DNA of 64,000 nucleotides from K189A clade bacterium (GCA_902528515.1 CABZTD010000006.1:24927-88926); one strand, 5' to 3'; counted from the stretch's first letter, positions 1 through 9,314 are shown. The notes: generated by a model not told the origin, from the sequence alone. Translations and numbers: made by a program.

Positions 1-194
1 TGCAAGTCGCCAGTCTGGATCACGCTATGTGGTTTCATCGGCGCGTAGATCTCAATCAGTGGCTTCTCTACGCGATAGATTCACCCAGCGCGTCCCATGC
101 CCGAGGCTTTGCTCGGGGTAACATATTCTCCCAATCTGGCGAACTGCTGGCGTCAACCGTGCAAGAAGGCTTAATTCGTCTGCGCAACGCCTAG
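1..194 (+). CDS. tesB: Acyl-CoA thioesterase II, C-terminal end (partial)
   Basis: The frame starting at base 3 is open to a TAG at 192-194 and is cut by the left window edge; it is too short for the ORF track. The visible 63 residues contain LDHAMWFHRR, DSPSA, ARGFARGNIF and STVQEGLIR, which form the characteristic end of TesB-type double-hotdog thioesterases. These hydrolyse acyl-CoA to free acid and CoA in the cytoplasm. The Asp of LDHAMWFH belongs to the family's catalytic region. The gene converges with the flavin-dependent oxidoreductase 22 bases downstream. Identity rests only on the C-terminus, but the motif run is distinctive. Confidence 0.85.
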   Translation, partial: QVASLDHAMWFHRRVDLNQWLLYAIDSPSASHARGFARGNIFSQSGELLASTVQEGLIRLRNA

Positions 195-216
195 ACTCCG
201 GCGCTCTCTATTTTGC

Positions 217-1263
217 TTAGAGCGAATCAACCAGGTTTCGCAGAGCTTCGCATTGTGCTGTCCTTTGCGCCGCATCGGTGCCAACAAAATTGACATTCAG
301 AGAAGTTACTCCGGACTCGCGCAGGGCGTAGAGCCGCTCTTTTACGAAACCCTCGGGTCCAATCAGCGAACTCTTCGCCAGATAGTCTTCGGGAATGGCC
401 GCTTCAGCGGCTTTCTTGTCGCCAGCCAAATATAGGTCTTGGATAATTTTTGCCTCAGCTTCGTACCCGCTTTTGGCGAAAATATCGTTATAGAAGTTTT
501 TCGAGCGAGCGCCCATGCCGCCAACATAGAGGGCTGCTCCGGGCCGGCCCCTGTCGCGCAGAGGTTCTGTGCCATCGCCAATGGCAACGGTGCCGCCAGC
601 ATAGACGTCCAATGGCGCACGACTACTGTCTCGCAACTTTGCACCCTTGCGTAGTGAATCACCCCACACTGCGTCCGCAGCCTCCGCCGTATAAAAGGCG
701 GGCAACCAAGCATCGGCAAGTTCGGCCGTGGCAGCCACACTTGTCGGTCCTAAGGAGGCAATGGCAATCGGGATGTCGCTGCGCACGGGGTGATTAATCA
801 GCTTCAAAGGTTTGGCTAAACCGGTACCCCGATCCTGCGGTAAGGGAATTTGATAGTGGTCACCCATGTGCTGAACTTTTTCGCGGCGCCAAACTTGCCG
901 ACAAATCTCAATAACTTCCCGGGTACGGGCCACGGGGGCAACATAGGGGACGCCATGAAAGCCCTCAATGACCTGCGGCCCCGAAGCGCCAAGACCCAGC
1001 ATTGCACGACCATCTGATAGGTAATCGATGCCGGCTGCGGTCATCGCCAGAAGGCTTGGAGTGCGGCTGTATATCGGCAAAATTCCTGATGCGATGGTGA
1101 CGCGCTGGGTTTGCGCTGCTAAATAGCCCATCGCGGACGGGGCATCAAAGGAATAGGCTTCAGGCACCCAGACAACGTCCAGACCGGCTTGCTCTAGGTC
1201 TTTAATCTCTGCGACGGCCTCTTTGAATCCGCCGGCATAATTGATCAGGGTAGAAATCTTCAC
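217..1263 (-). CDS. Luciferase-like (LLM class) flavin/F420-dependent oxidoreductase
   Basis: This 348-residue protein has the bacterial luciferase-like TIM-barrel pattern: an N-terminal strand MKISTLINYAGG, VWVPEAYSFDA, TQRVTIASGILPIYSRTP, and the central LGLGASGPQVIEGFHG segment. Such enzymes use FMN or F420 to oxidise or reduce small organic substrates; the substrate cannot be read from sequence. The start is a GTG with only a weak ribosome site. It converges with tesB and diverges from the M20 peptidase. F420 use is possible because the closest remembered family is F420-linked, but no F420 biosynthesis gene is visible here, so the cofactor is left open. Confidence 0.75.
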   Translation of the reverse strand: MKISTLINYAGGFKEAVAEIKDLEQAGLDVVWVPEAYSFDAPSAMGYLAAQTQRVTIASGILPIYSRTPSLLAMTAAGIDYLSDGRAMLGLGASGPQVIEGFHGVPYVAPVARTREVIEICRQVWRREKVQHMGDHYQIPLPQDRGTGLAKPLKLINHPVRSDIPIAIASLGPTSVAATAELADAWLPAFYTAEAADAVWGDSLRKGAKLRDSSRAPLDVYAGGTVAIGDGTEPLRDRGRPGAALYVGGMGARSKNFYNDIFAKSGYEAEAKIIQDLYLAGDKKAAEAAIPEDYLAKSSLIGPEGFVKERLYALRESGVTSLNVNFVGTDAAQRTAQCEALRNLVDSL

Positions 1264-1364
1264 GGAATGCTCTAGCTATTTGGGTTGCCAGATTATGGCG
1301 AATTCGGCATCTTCTGCGATAGATTTTTCACCCCTCCCTTTTTTTGTTGAGGACCCTTTGCGAT

Positions 1365-2774
1365 ATGAAGAAGCGTAGAACGCAGCTTCTATCCTGTGGC
1401 ACTGTGTTGCTGCTCATAGCGTCGATGTCGACGAGAGCGATAGATATAGAGCCCTTTGTGCAGCAGGCAGCAACCAACTTAGTAGGTTATCTCCAAGTGG
1501 ATACCATCAATCCGCCAGGGAACGAGTCTCGGGGAGTCGCTTACTTGGGCAATTTGCTGGACCAGGCTGGTATGCCATACGAGAGCGTCGAGTCTGCCCC
1601 GGGTCGCGGTAATTTGTGGGCGAGGCTACGGGGCACGCCAGATGCCGACGGCAACACCCAGCCAGCTCTTGTGCTTCTCCACCATATCGATGTGGTTCCC
1701 GCCAACGCCGCTTACTGGTCAGTTGATCCTCTTAGCGGTGAAGAAGTAGGTGGGTATATTTACGGCCGAGGAGCTATCGACACGAAGGGCCTTGGCATTG
1801 TTCAACTGCAGGCTTTTTTGGCCTTGGCTGCTAGCGAACAACCCCTGAATCGCGATGTTTGGTACATGGCTACGGCGGATGAGGAGGCCGGAGGCTTTTT
1901 TGGGGCCGGCTGGTTGGTCGAAAACCGCCCAGATCTGTTCGCTGATGTGGGCTATCTGTTAAATGAGGGTGGCTCTGGCCGGCGCTTTGAACAGGGTGTA
2001 GCCGTTATGGTGGAGGTTACACAAAAAGTGCCTCTGTGGTTGCGGTTGACCGCCTCAGGGCGCCCCGGACATGGTTCAGCGCCCCAGGTCACCACCTCGG
2101 TGACTCGTCTGATACGCGGACTTGAGCGCGTCAGACAAACCGAATTTCCTGTGAATGTGGTACCCGCAGTTGCGGCAATGTTTGAGGGGCTTGCACCTTA
2201 TCAAGATACCGCGAATCGTGGCCAATACGCGAGCATTGCTCAAGCCGCTAACGATTCTAATTATCTTCTCAGTCTGCGTTTGCAAAATCCGGGTGCCCAC
2301 GCCCTACTTCGTAACACCTGCTCAATTACGCGCCTGATCGGTAGCAGCAAAATTAACGTCGTGCCTGCAGAGTCGTCTGCAGAACTAGATTGCCGACTCC
2401 TGCCGGATCAAGACCCGGAGCAATTTCTGACCCAGCTCAGACAAATCATTAACGATGAACAAATCGTGATCGAAAAAATAATGGGCTTCACGCCCGCAAA
2501 CAGCCGTACGGATACGCCCCTCTTTCGCGCTTTAGAAAATGTGGCGCGTGAACAACACGGAGCACAGCTGATACCGACGGTTGCCGGTGGCTTTACCGAC
2601 TCGCATTTTTTCCGGGATTTAGGCATCACCAGCTATGGTTATTCACCTTTTGTCTTTGCGCCGTCGGAGTTTACGGGTGTGCATGGAAACAACGAGCGCA
2701 TCAGCGTTGAGAATATGACTGAAGGAGTTGTCACTTTTTATAAGCTGTTGCAGGAATTTACCGTTAGGCAATAG
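1365..2774 (+). CDS. Exported M20 family zinc metallopeptidase
   Basis: The M20 peptidase signature residues are present in order: HHIDVVP (metal His and following Asp), GRGAIDTKG (bridging Asp), DEEAGG (catalytic Glu and metal Glu) and GGFTDSHFF near the C-terminus (last metal His). The family removes N-terminal residues or deacylates amino-acid derivatives with two zinc ions. I chose the ATG at 1365 rather than the upstream TTG in the track because it is preceded by GAGG. It also opens a clean signal peptide: basic MKKRR, a hydrophobic core and a TRA cleavage site, so the enzyme should be periplasmic or secreted. Length (469 aa) suits the carboxypeptidase-S-like branch. Confidence 0.85.
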   Translation: MKKRRTQLLSCGTVLLLIASMSTRAIDIEPFVQQAATNLVGYLQVDTINPPGNESRGVAYLGNLLDQAGMPYESVESAPGRGNLWARLRGTPDADGNTQPALVLLHHIDVVPANAAYWSVDPLSGEEVGGYIYGRGAIDTKGLGIVQLQAFLALAASEQPLNRDVWYMATADEEAGGFFGAGWLVENRPDLFADVGYLLNEGGSGRRFEQGVAVMVEVTQKVPLWLRLTASGRPGHGSAPQVTTSVTRLIRGLERVRQTEFPVNVVPAVAAMFEGLAPYQDTANRGQYASIAQAANDSNYLLSLRLQNPGAHALLRNTCSITRLIGSSKINVVPAESSAELDCRLLPDQDPEQFLTQLRQIINDEQIVIEKIMGFTPANSRTDTPLFRALENVAREQHGAQLIPTVAGGFTDSHFFRDLGITSYGYSPFVFAPSEFTGVHGNNERISVENMTEGVVTFYKLLQEFTVRQ

Positions 2775-2812
2775 GCCTAAGATGTTACTTACGATCTTGA
2801 TTGGGGTGAGCA

Positions 2813-4015
2813 GTGGAAATCAAAGAATCACAGTATAACTTTTCTGAGATGCATCAACGCATGCAGTTTTATGTCGACGCAGGCATCTTGCCCTGTTGTG
2901 CTACTGCAGTTTTTAAAGGCACGGATCTGGTAGATCATCAGACCTTTGGATTCATGGACCTCGAGACCCGAGAGCCACTGCGAGACGATGCAATCTATCG
3001 CATGGCGTCGAATACAAAGCTAGTGACTTCGGTTGCGCTGATGATGCTCCAAGAGGTAGGCCTGTTTGATTTAGACGACCCGTTAGCCAAATTCATGCCA
3101 GAATTTGGTGAAATGCAGGTGTTGCAGCCACACGCGACGACCGAGGCTGACGTCCATCGAGCAAAAACTTTGATCAGCATTAGGCACTTGCTTAGTCATA
3201 GCGCCGGTCTTAGCTATGGGTTCGTCGAACCTGATTCTGTTATCGATCAATGCTATTTGAACGATGGTATTAATGGTCTTGGTGAAAAAGATATCGACCT
3301 AGAGGGGTTTTGCGCCCGCATTGCAAAACTTCCTCTGGCTTTCGAACCGGGGACGAGCTGGCGATATTCTTTCGCAACAGATGTTTGTGCTCGTTTGGTC
3401 GAGGTGCTCTCAGGTCAATCTTTTGATGCGTTTTTACGACAGCGTATTTTTGAACCACTGGGCATGGTGGATACAGACTTCTGGGTTCCACAAGAGAAAG
3501 CACATCGCCTGATAACCATGTATTCACCGGAAGATTTATTCGACCCGATGAAGCCTGGCCTAAACAAGGCAGGCGATTGGATTACGGGACCGTATCGTGC
3601 CCGCCCAAAAATGTTGAGTGGCGGCGGTGGACTCGTTTCTACGGTGGCCGATTACTCAGCCTTTTTACGCATGATCGTTAACGACGGTGAATGGTCTGGA
3701 GCGCAACTACTCAAGCCAGAGACTCTGAAATTAATGCGCAGCAATCACTTGGCTGATGGGGTACAGGTCGCCTTCCCCATGTGGGCTATGCCGGGTACTG
3801 TTTTTGGACTGGGCTTCGCCGTTAAAAACAAACTTCAGCCCAATGACCCTCCAGCAGCCCTGGGCGAGTACCATTGGGGCGGCCTGGCAGGCACACATAG
3901 CTGGATGGCGCCTGAAGCAGATCTCACCGGATTCTGTCTAACACAGCGTATGCCAGGGTTTTGGCATCCCTTTAGCTCTGACTTTAGGTCGCTGACGTAC
4001 GCAGCGGCAAGTTGA
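2813..4015 (+). CDS. Serine hydrolase of the class C beta-lactamase/esterase fold
   Basis: A 400-residue beta-lactamase-related protein. The nucleophile motif SxxK is visible as SNTK in YRMASNTKLVTS near residue 65. A YSF segment at the expected Tyr-x-Asn/Ser position follows FEPGTSWRYS, and HWGGLAGTHSW fits the third motif region. LISIRHLLSHSAGLSYGF is typical of the family. Members act as esterases, D-aminopeptidases or peptidases rather than necessarily beta-lactamases; the substrate is unknown. There is no signal peptide, so it is probably cytoplasmic like EstB-type esterases. The start is GTG preceded by GGGGTGAG. It lies 38 bases after the M20 peptidase and may be co-transcribed with it. 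Confidence 0.8.
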   Translation: MEIKESQYNFSEMHQRMQFYVDAGILPCCATAVFKGTDLVDHQTFGFMDLETREPLRDDAIYRMASNTKLVTSVALMMLQEVGLFDLDDPLAKFMPEFGEMQVLQPHATTEADVHRAKTLISIRHLLSHSAGLSYGFVEPDSVIDQCYLNDGINGLGEKDIDLEGFCARIAKLPLAFEPGTSWRYSFATDVCARLVEVLSGQSFDAFLRQRIFEPLGMVDTDFWVPQEKAHRLITMYSPEDLFDPMKPGLNKAGDWITGPYRARPKMLSGGGGLVSTVADYSAFLRMIVNDGEWSGAQLLKPETLKLMRSNHLADGVQVAFPMWAMPGTVFGLGFAVKNKLQPNDPPAALGEYHWGGLAGTHSWMAPEADLTGFCLTQRMPGFWHPFSSDFRSLTYAAAS

Positions 4016-4103
4016 CCTAGAGAAAGAGCGCATCCATGACACTGCATAGCGGGTTAGTCGATAATGCCGCTGCTTTTTGCAAACAAAACTTCCGGGAGAA
4101 CTC

Positions 4104-5114
4104 GTGTCCGACGCTACTGAGCGAACAGCTGGAGAGAAATCAAAAACCGGTCTGAGCTGGCTCTTTAAAGTGGGAACCTGGGCGCTGACATTACTGTGCT
4201 TCTACTTGGTTTTTAATCGGACAGAAGCCACCGCCGCCCTGGAAGGCCTGACCGTCGCAGAGTATTTGTTGCGCTTTTTTCAGGATGCGGATTGGACAGC
4301 CTGGTTAATGGTGATGATCCCCTATTCGTTGTTTTTCTTTAGTGTCGACTCTCACGCAAGTTGGCGCGCTATTCGCTGGTTCAATGCGCCTCAGCTGCGC
4401 CTGGTTCAGGTGCTGCCGATTCGCGCAAGCGCCTATATTTTGTCCCTGGTCAACGAACAAGTCGGCAAGGGTGCGATGTCCCTCTATCTCGCCAGACGCC
4501 ACGACGTACCCGGATGGCAGGCACTGTCTACCATGGTAATGCTCGGTCTGATGGAGATTTATCAGCTGTTGTTTTTTTCAGGCATTGGCGTGTTGATTTA
4601 TTACAGCTTGGTTCAGGAGGCATCTTCTCAAATTCGTCTAGATGTAATTTTGCCCACGGTTTTCGCTATCGCATTTTGTTATCTACCCGTTCACATTCTC
4701 TTTTTTAAAGGGGTTTTTGGGGAATTCTCGAAAATCCGTAATGCCCAGATATTTCGCGCGTTTCGTCAGGCACGCCCCATTCATTATTTGTTACTGCTGC
4801 TTTTTAAAGCGCCAAATTTGCTCGGCGCAGTAATGGTTTATACGTTCGCGCTGCAACTATTTAACGTTGATGTAGGATTCGGGCAGATGCTTGCCTTCTT
4901 GCCCGTAATCTTCCTCGCCGCTGCGCTACCGCTGCCGTTTCATGCAGGAGCGCTACTGCTGTGGACCGTGCTTTTCCCTGAGTTTCCAGAGGTGGGCGTG
5001 TTTAGCCTGATCATGCACACTTTCTTTGTGCTGTTTAACGCGGCAATAGGCGTGGTTTTTCTGCCAAAAGCCAATGCGGAGCTTTTTGATCGCGCCAACG
5101 CCAAAGGCAGCTAG
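4104..5114 (+). CDS. Polytopic membrane protein, possibly lysylphosphatidylglycerol-synthase-like flippase domain
   Basis: About 337 residues with six to eight hydrophobic segments, starting with WLFKVGTWALTLLCFYLVF. I moved the start to the GTG at 4104 because GGGAGA precedes it; the track start is an upstream TTG. The segments NEQVGKGAMSLYLARRH and GLMEIYQLLFFSGIG resemble the transmembrane half of the lysyl-PG synthase/UPF0104 family, which handles lipids at the inner membrane, but no defining catalytic motif is visible. It converges with and overlaps by 4 bases a CDP-alcohol phosphatidyltransferase. That fits a membrane-lipid role without proving one. Confidence 0.5.
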   Translation: MSDATERTAGEKSKTGLSWLFKVGTWALTLLCFYLVFNRTEATAALEGLTVAEYLLRFFQDADWTAWLMVMIPYSLFFFSVDSHASWRAIRWFNAPQLRLVQVLPIRASAYILSLVNEQVGKGAMSLYLARRHDVPGWQALSTMVMLGLMEIYQLLFFSGIGVLIYYSLVQEASSQIRLDVILPTVFAIAFCYLPVHILFFKGVFGEFSKIRNAQIFRAFRQARPIHYLLLLLFKAPNLLGAVMVYTFALQLFNVDVGFGQMLAFLPVIFLAAALPLPFHAGALLLWTVLFPEFPEVGVFSLIMHTFFVLFNAAIGVVFLPKANAELFDRANAKGS

Positions 5115-5743
5115 TGCGCGTTTAAGCGGTGTACGATGACATGCCGTAAACGGTCGACCATTGAGATGAGCGTACTGGCCAGCAGTAGCCAAGCCACTGC
5201 CCGAAGCGCGTTATGCGAGGCGCCCCCTAGCTCTTGCAGTATGGGCAGCGCTGCGGGGCCGAGCAGGCTGGTGCTTAGAAGCGTTTGGTATCCGATGGCG
5301 GTGCTCACAAGAGCGTAGTACCCAATACCATTGTATTTGCCCAATTTGCTTGTGCGCAGCTGGTGGCCGCGCAGTGAATTTGAATCCAATGTGTACTGAA
5401 GGAAAGCGATACCGATTACGGGCCACAGCCACGGGTTAATTAGGCCAACAGCAGCTAATGCCCAGGCGCCAGTGCTCACAAAAATAGCGTCTGTGGCGTG
5501 ATCAAAGAGGCCTCCAAACGTAGATGCGGTACCTTGGTTCCTCGCGAGCTTGCCATCTAATACATCGGAAGTGATGGCGGCAACCATGGTAAACGTAGCG
5601 AGCCACCAGTGACCGTGGGTAATGCTCCAACCTAGCACTGGCGCCAACATTAGCCTGATTATGGTCACGCTGTTGGCGGTGTTCACAAAAGATCTTCGCG
5701 CAGTCAAAGGAGGTTTTTTTGAACTTTGATTTTTTAAGTGCAT
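5111..5743 (-). CDS. CDP-alcohol phosphatidyltransferase family protein
   Basis: The family signature D-x2-D-G-x2-A-R-x8-G-x3-D-x3-D is complete in DVLDGKLARNQGTASTFGGL followed by FDHATD, near residues 60-90 of 210. These integral membrane enzymes swap CMP of a CDP-activated lipid for an alcohol, as in PgsA or PssA. N-terminal FVNTANSVTIIRLMLAPVLG matches the usual entry into the first helix, and several more hydrophobic helices follow. The alcohol acceptor cannot be assigned. It overlaps the end of the convergent membrane protein by 4 bases. Confidence 0.85.
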   Translation of the reverse strand: MHLKNQSSKKPPLTARRSFVNTANSVTIIRLMLAPVLGWSITHGHWWLATFTMVAAITSDVLDGKLARNQGTASTFGGLFDHATDAIFVSTGAWALAAVGLINPWLWPVIGIAFLQYTLDSNSLRGHQLRTSKLGKYNGIGYYALVSTAIGYQTLLSTSLLGPAALPILQELGGASHNALRAVAWLLLASTLISMVDRLRHVIVHRLNAH

Positions 5744-5798
5744 GCTGCGAGCAAGCTCCCGACTGGGATATCAGCTGTGCGCACTGACCAAATGCGTC

Positions 5799-6266
5799 TT
5801 AGTCTGGCGCGGCAGTCAATTGATAAAACGCTCCATCTCCCTCAAGTATCTCGGGATCGAGATCATACTTGACGATAAATTTCTGAGCGACTTCACTATT
5901 GGTTTGAGCATCTGTTACTCGTTTTGCATGAGCCCGATACAATGTGCCGTCGACGTCGAGGGTGACTCTGGGGTCTTTTTCTAAATTTTCAGCCCATTGG
6001 TTTGAACGTTTTGATGCCCCTACAAAGAACGATTCCTCGATACCGAGTCCCCAAATCGTAACGGAATAGGGGTCTGTTGGATTCGTTTCAAGCAGTACGT
6101 TCTCCACCTCCTCTGCGTGGCTCCAATCCTTTGGCCAGGGCTCGATTACTCCCTGCAGCTTTCCTCCGGGGATTGGTCCTAATGGAGCGCCGCAGGAGCT
6201 TAGCAGCATAGCGCTGGCAACCCAGAGCGGCACAGGACCAAGCGATAAAGATAAAAGGTTTTGCAT
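5799..6266 (-). CDS. Lipoprotein with flavin-reductase-like (split-barrel) domain
   Basis: The 155-residue product starts with a short hydrophobic stretch ending in LLSSCG, a lipobox, so it is probably a lipoprotein. The mature part, PYSVTIWGLGIEESFFVGAS through DPRVTLDVDGTLYRAHAKRV, resembles the FMN/F420-binding split-barrel (pyridoxamine-phosphate-oxidase-like, nitroreductase/quinone reductase) families. The ATG at 6266 is preferred to the TTG two codons upstream. It is divergent from the NmrA-like gene, with about 100 bases for promoters between. Domain assignment is by eye and moderately sure; the cofactor is unknown. Confidence 0.55.
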   Translation of the reverse strand: MQNLLSLSLGPVPLWVASAMLLSSCGAPLGPIPGGKLQGVIEPWPKDWSHAEEVENVLLETNPTDPYSVTIWGLGIEESFFVGASKRSNQWAENLEKDPRVTLDVDGTLYRAHAKRVTDAQTNSEVAQKFIVKYDLDPEILEGDGAFYQLTAAPD

Positions 6267-6366
6267 CGACAAATTTCCAAAGCAGGCTTCGAAGCGTAAG
6301 CCAATAACAATGTATCATTTCTCGAAGTTAATTGGACGATACGCCTCTAAGGCCCGGTGAGGAAAG

Positions 6367-7386
6367 ATGGCAGAAGACCCCACAACAATATCCGAAGAAT
6401 CAGGCGAGAAGGCCATCGAAGATACAAGCCTTGATCGAGAATCAGTCGCCGAGGATGAAGCTTTGGACGAAGAGGAGCAGTTGCCAGAAAGTTGGTTTAT
6501 CACTGGCGCTAATGGAAATCTTGGTCAGCGCTTGATCCGCAAATTGCTGTCTGAAGGAGCAGATGTAACGGCCGTGGTTCGCAGCACCCGCGCAGAGCGA
6601 GAACTTTCCCGGGCGGTCAACTTTAACAACAAGCTGCGCATCGAAGTGATCGACTACTCTGAAACGATTCTGCTAGGACAAGCGGCCTATGGCGCTCAAT
6701 TTGCCGTACACCTTGTTGGGATTTTGAAGGCGACCAAGCATGCGACTTATGCGGCGGCTCACGAGGCAAGCTGCACCTCTTTATCGCGCGCTCTTCAGGG
6801 CACATCAGTGGAGCATATTACATACTTATCGATCCTGGGCGCGAAGCCTTCGTCCCCCAATCCCTGTCTTGCCTCCAAGGGGCGTGCGGAGCGAATTCTA
6901 TATCGAAGTGCCACGCCAGCCTGCACGCTACGTATACCCATGGTCATTGGTGAGCGTGATTACACCACTAAGATGTTGGCGAAACGGGCGAGCCTCTCAA
7001 CATCTTTCACGTTTCGAGCCAGCAGCCTGGAACAACCCATTTTTGCGGACGATGTGATTGAAGCGATCTGTAGTGCTGCGCGCTTGGGACTCGAGGGCGG
7101 CTTGAATTTGGCTGGCCCTGAAAGCCTAACCCGAGCACAACTTTACAGTCGGGCCGCTCAGGTCTTGGGAACCTCCACCAAGGCCAGATCCTTACCGATG
7201 TTTTTGGGGTACGCCATGGCGTGGATTCTGGAGCTTTTTATGGACGATCCGCCCGTGACTCGTGCCATGCTAGGCGTGCTTGATCACGACGACGATATTC
7301 AGGTCGACAAGGCATTGCGATTGCTGGAAATGGAAAAGCTCACGCCTTTGGACGTTATGTTAGGCAAGGCTTTACCTCGCGCCTGA
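6367..7386 (+). CDS. NmrA/atypical SDR-type NAD(P)-binding protein with acidic N-terminus
   Basis: After a strongly acidic leader of about 40 residues (DEALDEEEQLPES), a Rossmann fold begins with WFITGANGNLGQRLIRKLL. VTAVVRSTRAERELSRAV follows, as in NmrA/NDUFA9-like atypical short-chain dehydrogenases. HITYLSILGA and TLRIPMVIGERD continue the pattern, and the usual YxxxK pair is not evident. Such proteins bind NAD(P) and often act as redox sensors or nucleoside-diphosphate-sugar-type epimerases. The start is supported by GAGGAAAG 5 bases upstream. The acidic leader is unusual for the family and looks disordered. The role is not predictable from context. Confidence 0.7.
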   Translation: MAEDPTTISEESGEKAIEDTSLDRESVAEDEALDEEEQLPESWFITGANGNLGQRLIRKLLSEGADVTAVVRSTRAERELSRAVNFNNKLRIEVIDYSETILLGQAAYGAQFAVHLVGILKATKHATYAAAHEASCTSLSRALQGTSVEHITYLSILGAKPSSPNPCLASKGRAERILYRSATPACTLRIPMVIGERDYTTKMLAKRASLSTSFTFRASSLEQPIFADDVIEAICSAARLGLEGGLNLAGPESLTRAQLYSRAAQVLGTSTKARSLPMFLGYAMAWILELFMDDPPVTRAMLGVLDHDDDIQVDKALRLLEMEKLTPLDVMLGKALPRA

Positions 7387-7398
7387 TTCCCCCAAAAA

Positions 7399-8508
7399 TT
7401 ATGGTGACAAAGCCTTCGCGAGGAACGGCAAGCTTATATCCATTCGATGATCGATCCCGGAGTGAGTACCCGAAAATTCTTCGTAACGGTGGTCGATGCT
7501 GTGTTTGGTGAGCTGCAAGGAAAGCTGTCTCGAGCCAAAGTGGATGTGGAACTGATCGCGCCAGCCGCAATCAATGTATAGGCCCCGAAGGTTTGTCAGC
7601 CTATGTTTGTTAGCCCGCACCATGTTGATCGGATCATGTTTTAACCATTGCCGCCAGCGCGCCTCTATGCGCGCTCCAGTGTGAAGATCATAAGGAAGGT
7701 AGAAACCGTTGGGCGCCGATGGCTCGGGATCGTAGGTCGCCGCCATCGCCAATAACATAAGCGCCATTATGTCGTTGCTGGACAGCGAGGCTTCTCCGTT
7801 AGGGGGAATCTCGGCAACATATTTTAAAAACCGCCGCACTCTTCCGTCGTCCTCACCGGGTACGAGTTGGCATGCAACCGACTGCTTGCCTTTTTTAAGG
7901 GCTGGTTTTGCATAGCCCTGTAGGTGCGTGAGAACAGCGGGCCACTCGGCGCCGTATACAAAATCGAAGTGGGAATCGCCAGAGTGGTTTGCGATTGCCC
8001 CCCAAACATCTGAATGGCTCATGCCCATTCGCATGGCACCGAACCCGCCAGATGATTTTCCGAAGCAACCACGGTGATCGGCACTAGCCAAGGTCCGAAA
8101 TTCGCTGTCGATTAGCGGGACTATTTCTTGGTTCAGATAATCTGCATATCGACCAATGGCGGATGAATTTATGTATTGATTCCCCCCCAGACGGGTAAAG
8201 CAATCAGGAAACACAACTATTACGGGAGGCATGCGCTTCGTGCCTATTAATCGGTCGAGCTTTTCGGGCAGATTCTCATCGAAATTACGCCAATTGAGAT
8301 GGCTTAAGCCGCTGCTCGTAAAACCAGCGAGATCGTAAAGCGTCACGTAGCGGCGAGAAGCGTTGCGTGCATTGTCGTAAGCGGCGGGCAAGTAGACCGA
8401 GACGTGCCGACGGTTAGGATCGCCAAGTGGGTTATTCTTGAGCACCTCTGATGTGTGTATGAGCGTGACGATGCGGCCGCTAGCGAATGAATTTGAGTTG
8501 TGTGCCAT
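7399..8508 (-). CDS. Putative esterase of the alpha/beta-hydrolase (esterase D / Fes-like) family
   Basis: A 369-residue alpha/beta hydrolase. RHVSVYLPAAYDNARNASRRYVTLYDLAG is the start of the putative-esterase domain (as in S-formylglutathione hydrolase and enterochelin esterase). PPVIVVFPDCFTRLGGNQY follows, and the nucleophile elbow is GKSSGG in HRGCFGKSSGGFGAMRM (GxSxG). A C-terminal FSGTHSGIDHR can supply the catalytic His. There is no signal peptide, so it is probably cytoplasmic. It converges with the NmrA-like gene 12 bases away and is divergent from the cytochrome c gene. The natural ester is unknown. Confidence 0.75.
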   Translation of the reverse strand: MAHNSNSFASGRIVTLIHTSEVLKNNPLGDPNRRHVSVYLPAAYDNARNASRRYVTLYDLAGFTSSGLSHLNWRNFDENLPEKLDRLIGTKRMPPVIVVFPDCFTRLGGNQYINSSAIGRYADYLNQEIVPLIDSEFRTLASADHRGCFGKSSGGFGAMRMGMSHSDVWGAIANHSGDSHFDFVYGAEWPAVLTHLQGYAKPALKKGKQSVACQLVPGEDDGRVRRFLKYVAEIPPNGEASLSSNDIMALMLLAMAATYDPEPSAPNGFYLPYDLHTGARIEARWRQWLKHDPINMVRANKHRLTNLRGLYIDCGWRDQFHIHFGSRQLSLQLTKHSIDHRYEEFSGTHSGIDHRMDISLPFLAKALSP

Positions 8509-8612
8509 AGCTTTGTCCAGTTAAGCCAAGTTTTGTTAAGCAATGCCCAGGGTGCAGTGCTCTGCCACGCAGACTATAGTTTGTTAGTGATCGAAGGGCG
8601 TTGGGAATCGGA

Positions 8613-9314
8613 ATGTTCGGGAAATTTGGAGTAGTCGTGGGTCCAATTGGGCGAAAAAATGGCGGCAAGATGGGCTGTGGTCCCCAACTACTCACAGCAC
8701 TCTTGTTCGTGGTTAACACGTTAATCGCCTCATCAATATGCCAGGCATCTAAGTCGGCAGCTGGAGCTGGCTTGTATCCGGTCTGTACCTCCTGTCATGG
8801 GGCTGCTGGTCAAGGAAATCGTGGCATGAGCGGGCCTAAACTGGCGGGCCAACAAGGCTTTTACCTACTAAAGCAGATGCAGAATTTTCAATCTGGTGCG
8901 CGTGGTACGGCGCCGGGTGACGCCAAGGGTCGTCAGATGGCAGCGATGGCGAAGGGACCTAGGCTGTCATCGTTGGCAGCGCTAGAGAGCTTGGTCGCCT
9001 ATATCGAATCATTGCCGGATAAAGCCGTAGCTCCCACCGTTCAGGGCGATGTACTGCGAGGAAAAAGTCTTTACAGCACCTGTATCAGCTGTCACGGCGA
9101 GGCTGCCCAAGGACTAGAGACGATGGCTGCACCCAGACTGGCTGGACAAAGCGATTGGTACTTGGTGGACCAGCTGCGGAATTTTGCAAACGGCGAGCGC
9201 GGGTATGCACCAGGCGACTATGGTGGCCGGCAAATGAAGGCAATGATGTACGCGCTGTCCACGGAGACCGACTACCGTGACGTCGTCGCCTACATCAATA
9301 CTCTGACGCCGTAA
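8613..9314 (+). CDS. Diheme cytochrome c (c4 type)
   Basis: Two CxxCH haem-binding motifs, VCTSCHGAAGQG and TCISCHGEAAQG, head two homologous halves. Each half has GPKLAGQQGFYLLKQMQNF- or APRLAGQSDWYLVDQLRNF-type segments and an MAAMA or MKAMM axial-ligand region, which is the c4 layout. It should be a periplasmic electron carrier. The export signal is the hydrophobic run LLTALLFVVNTLIASS before the first haem. The start is uncertain: the track uses a TTG at 8601, the ATG at 8613 keeps a basic n-region, and an ATG at 8670 would give a short uncharged leader. Confidence 0.85.
   Translation: MFGKFGVVVGPIGRKNGGKMGCGPQLLTALLFVVNTLIASSICQASKSAAGAGLYPVCTSCHGAAGQGNRGMSGPKLAGQQGFYLLKQMQNFQSGARGTAPGDAKGRQMAAMAKGPRLSSLAALESLVAYIESLPDKAVAPTVQGDVLRGKSLYSTCISCHGEAAQGLETMAAPRLAGQSDWYLVDQLRNFANGERGYAPGDYGGRQMKAMMYALSTETDYRDVVAYINTLTP

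Noticed and set aside
196-223. Possible bidirectional terminator between tesB and the luciferase-like gene
   Set aside because: The CGCTCT/AGAGCG stem is short with a long loop and overlaps the stop codon; too weak to annotate.
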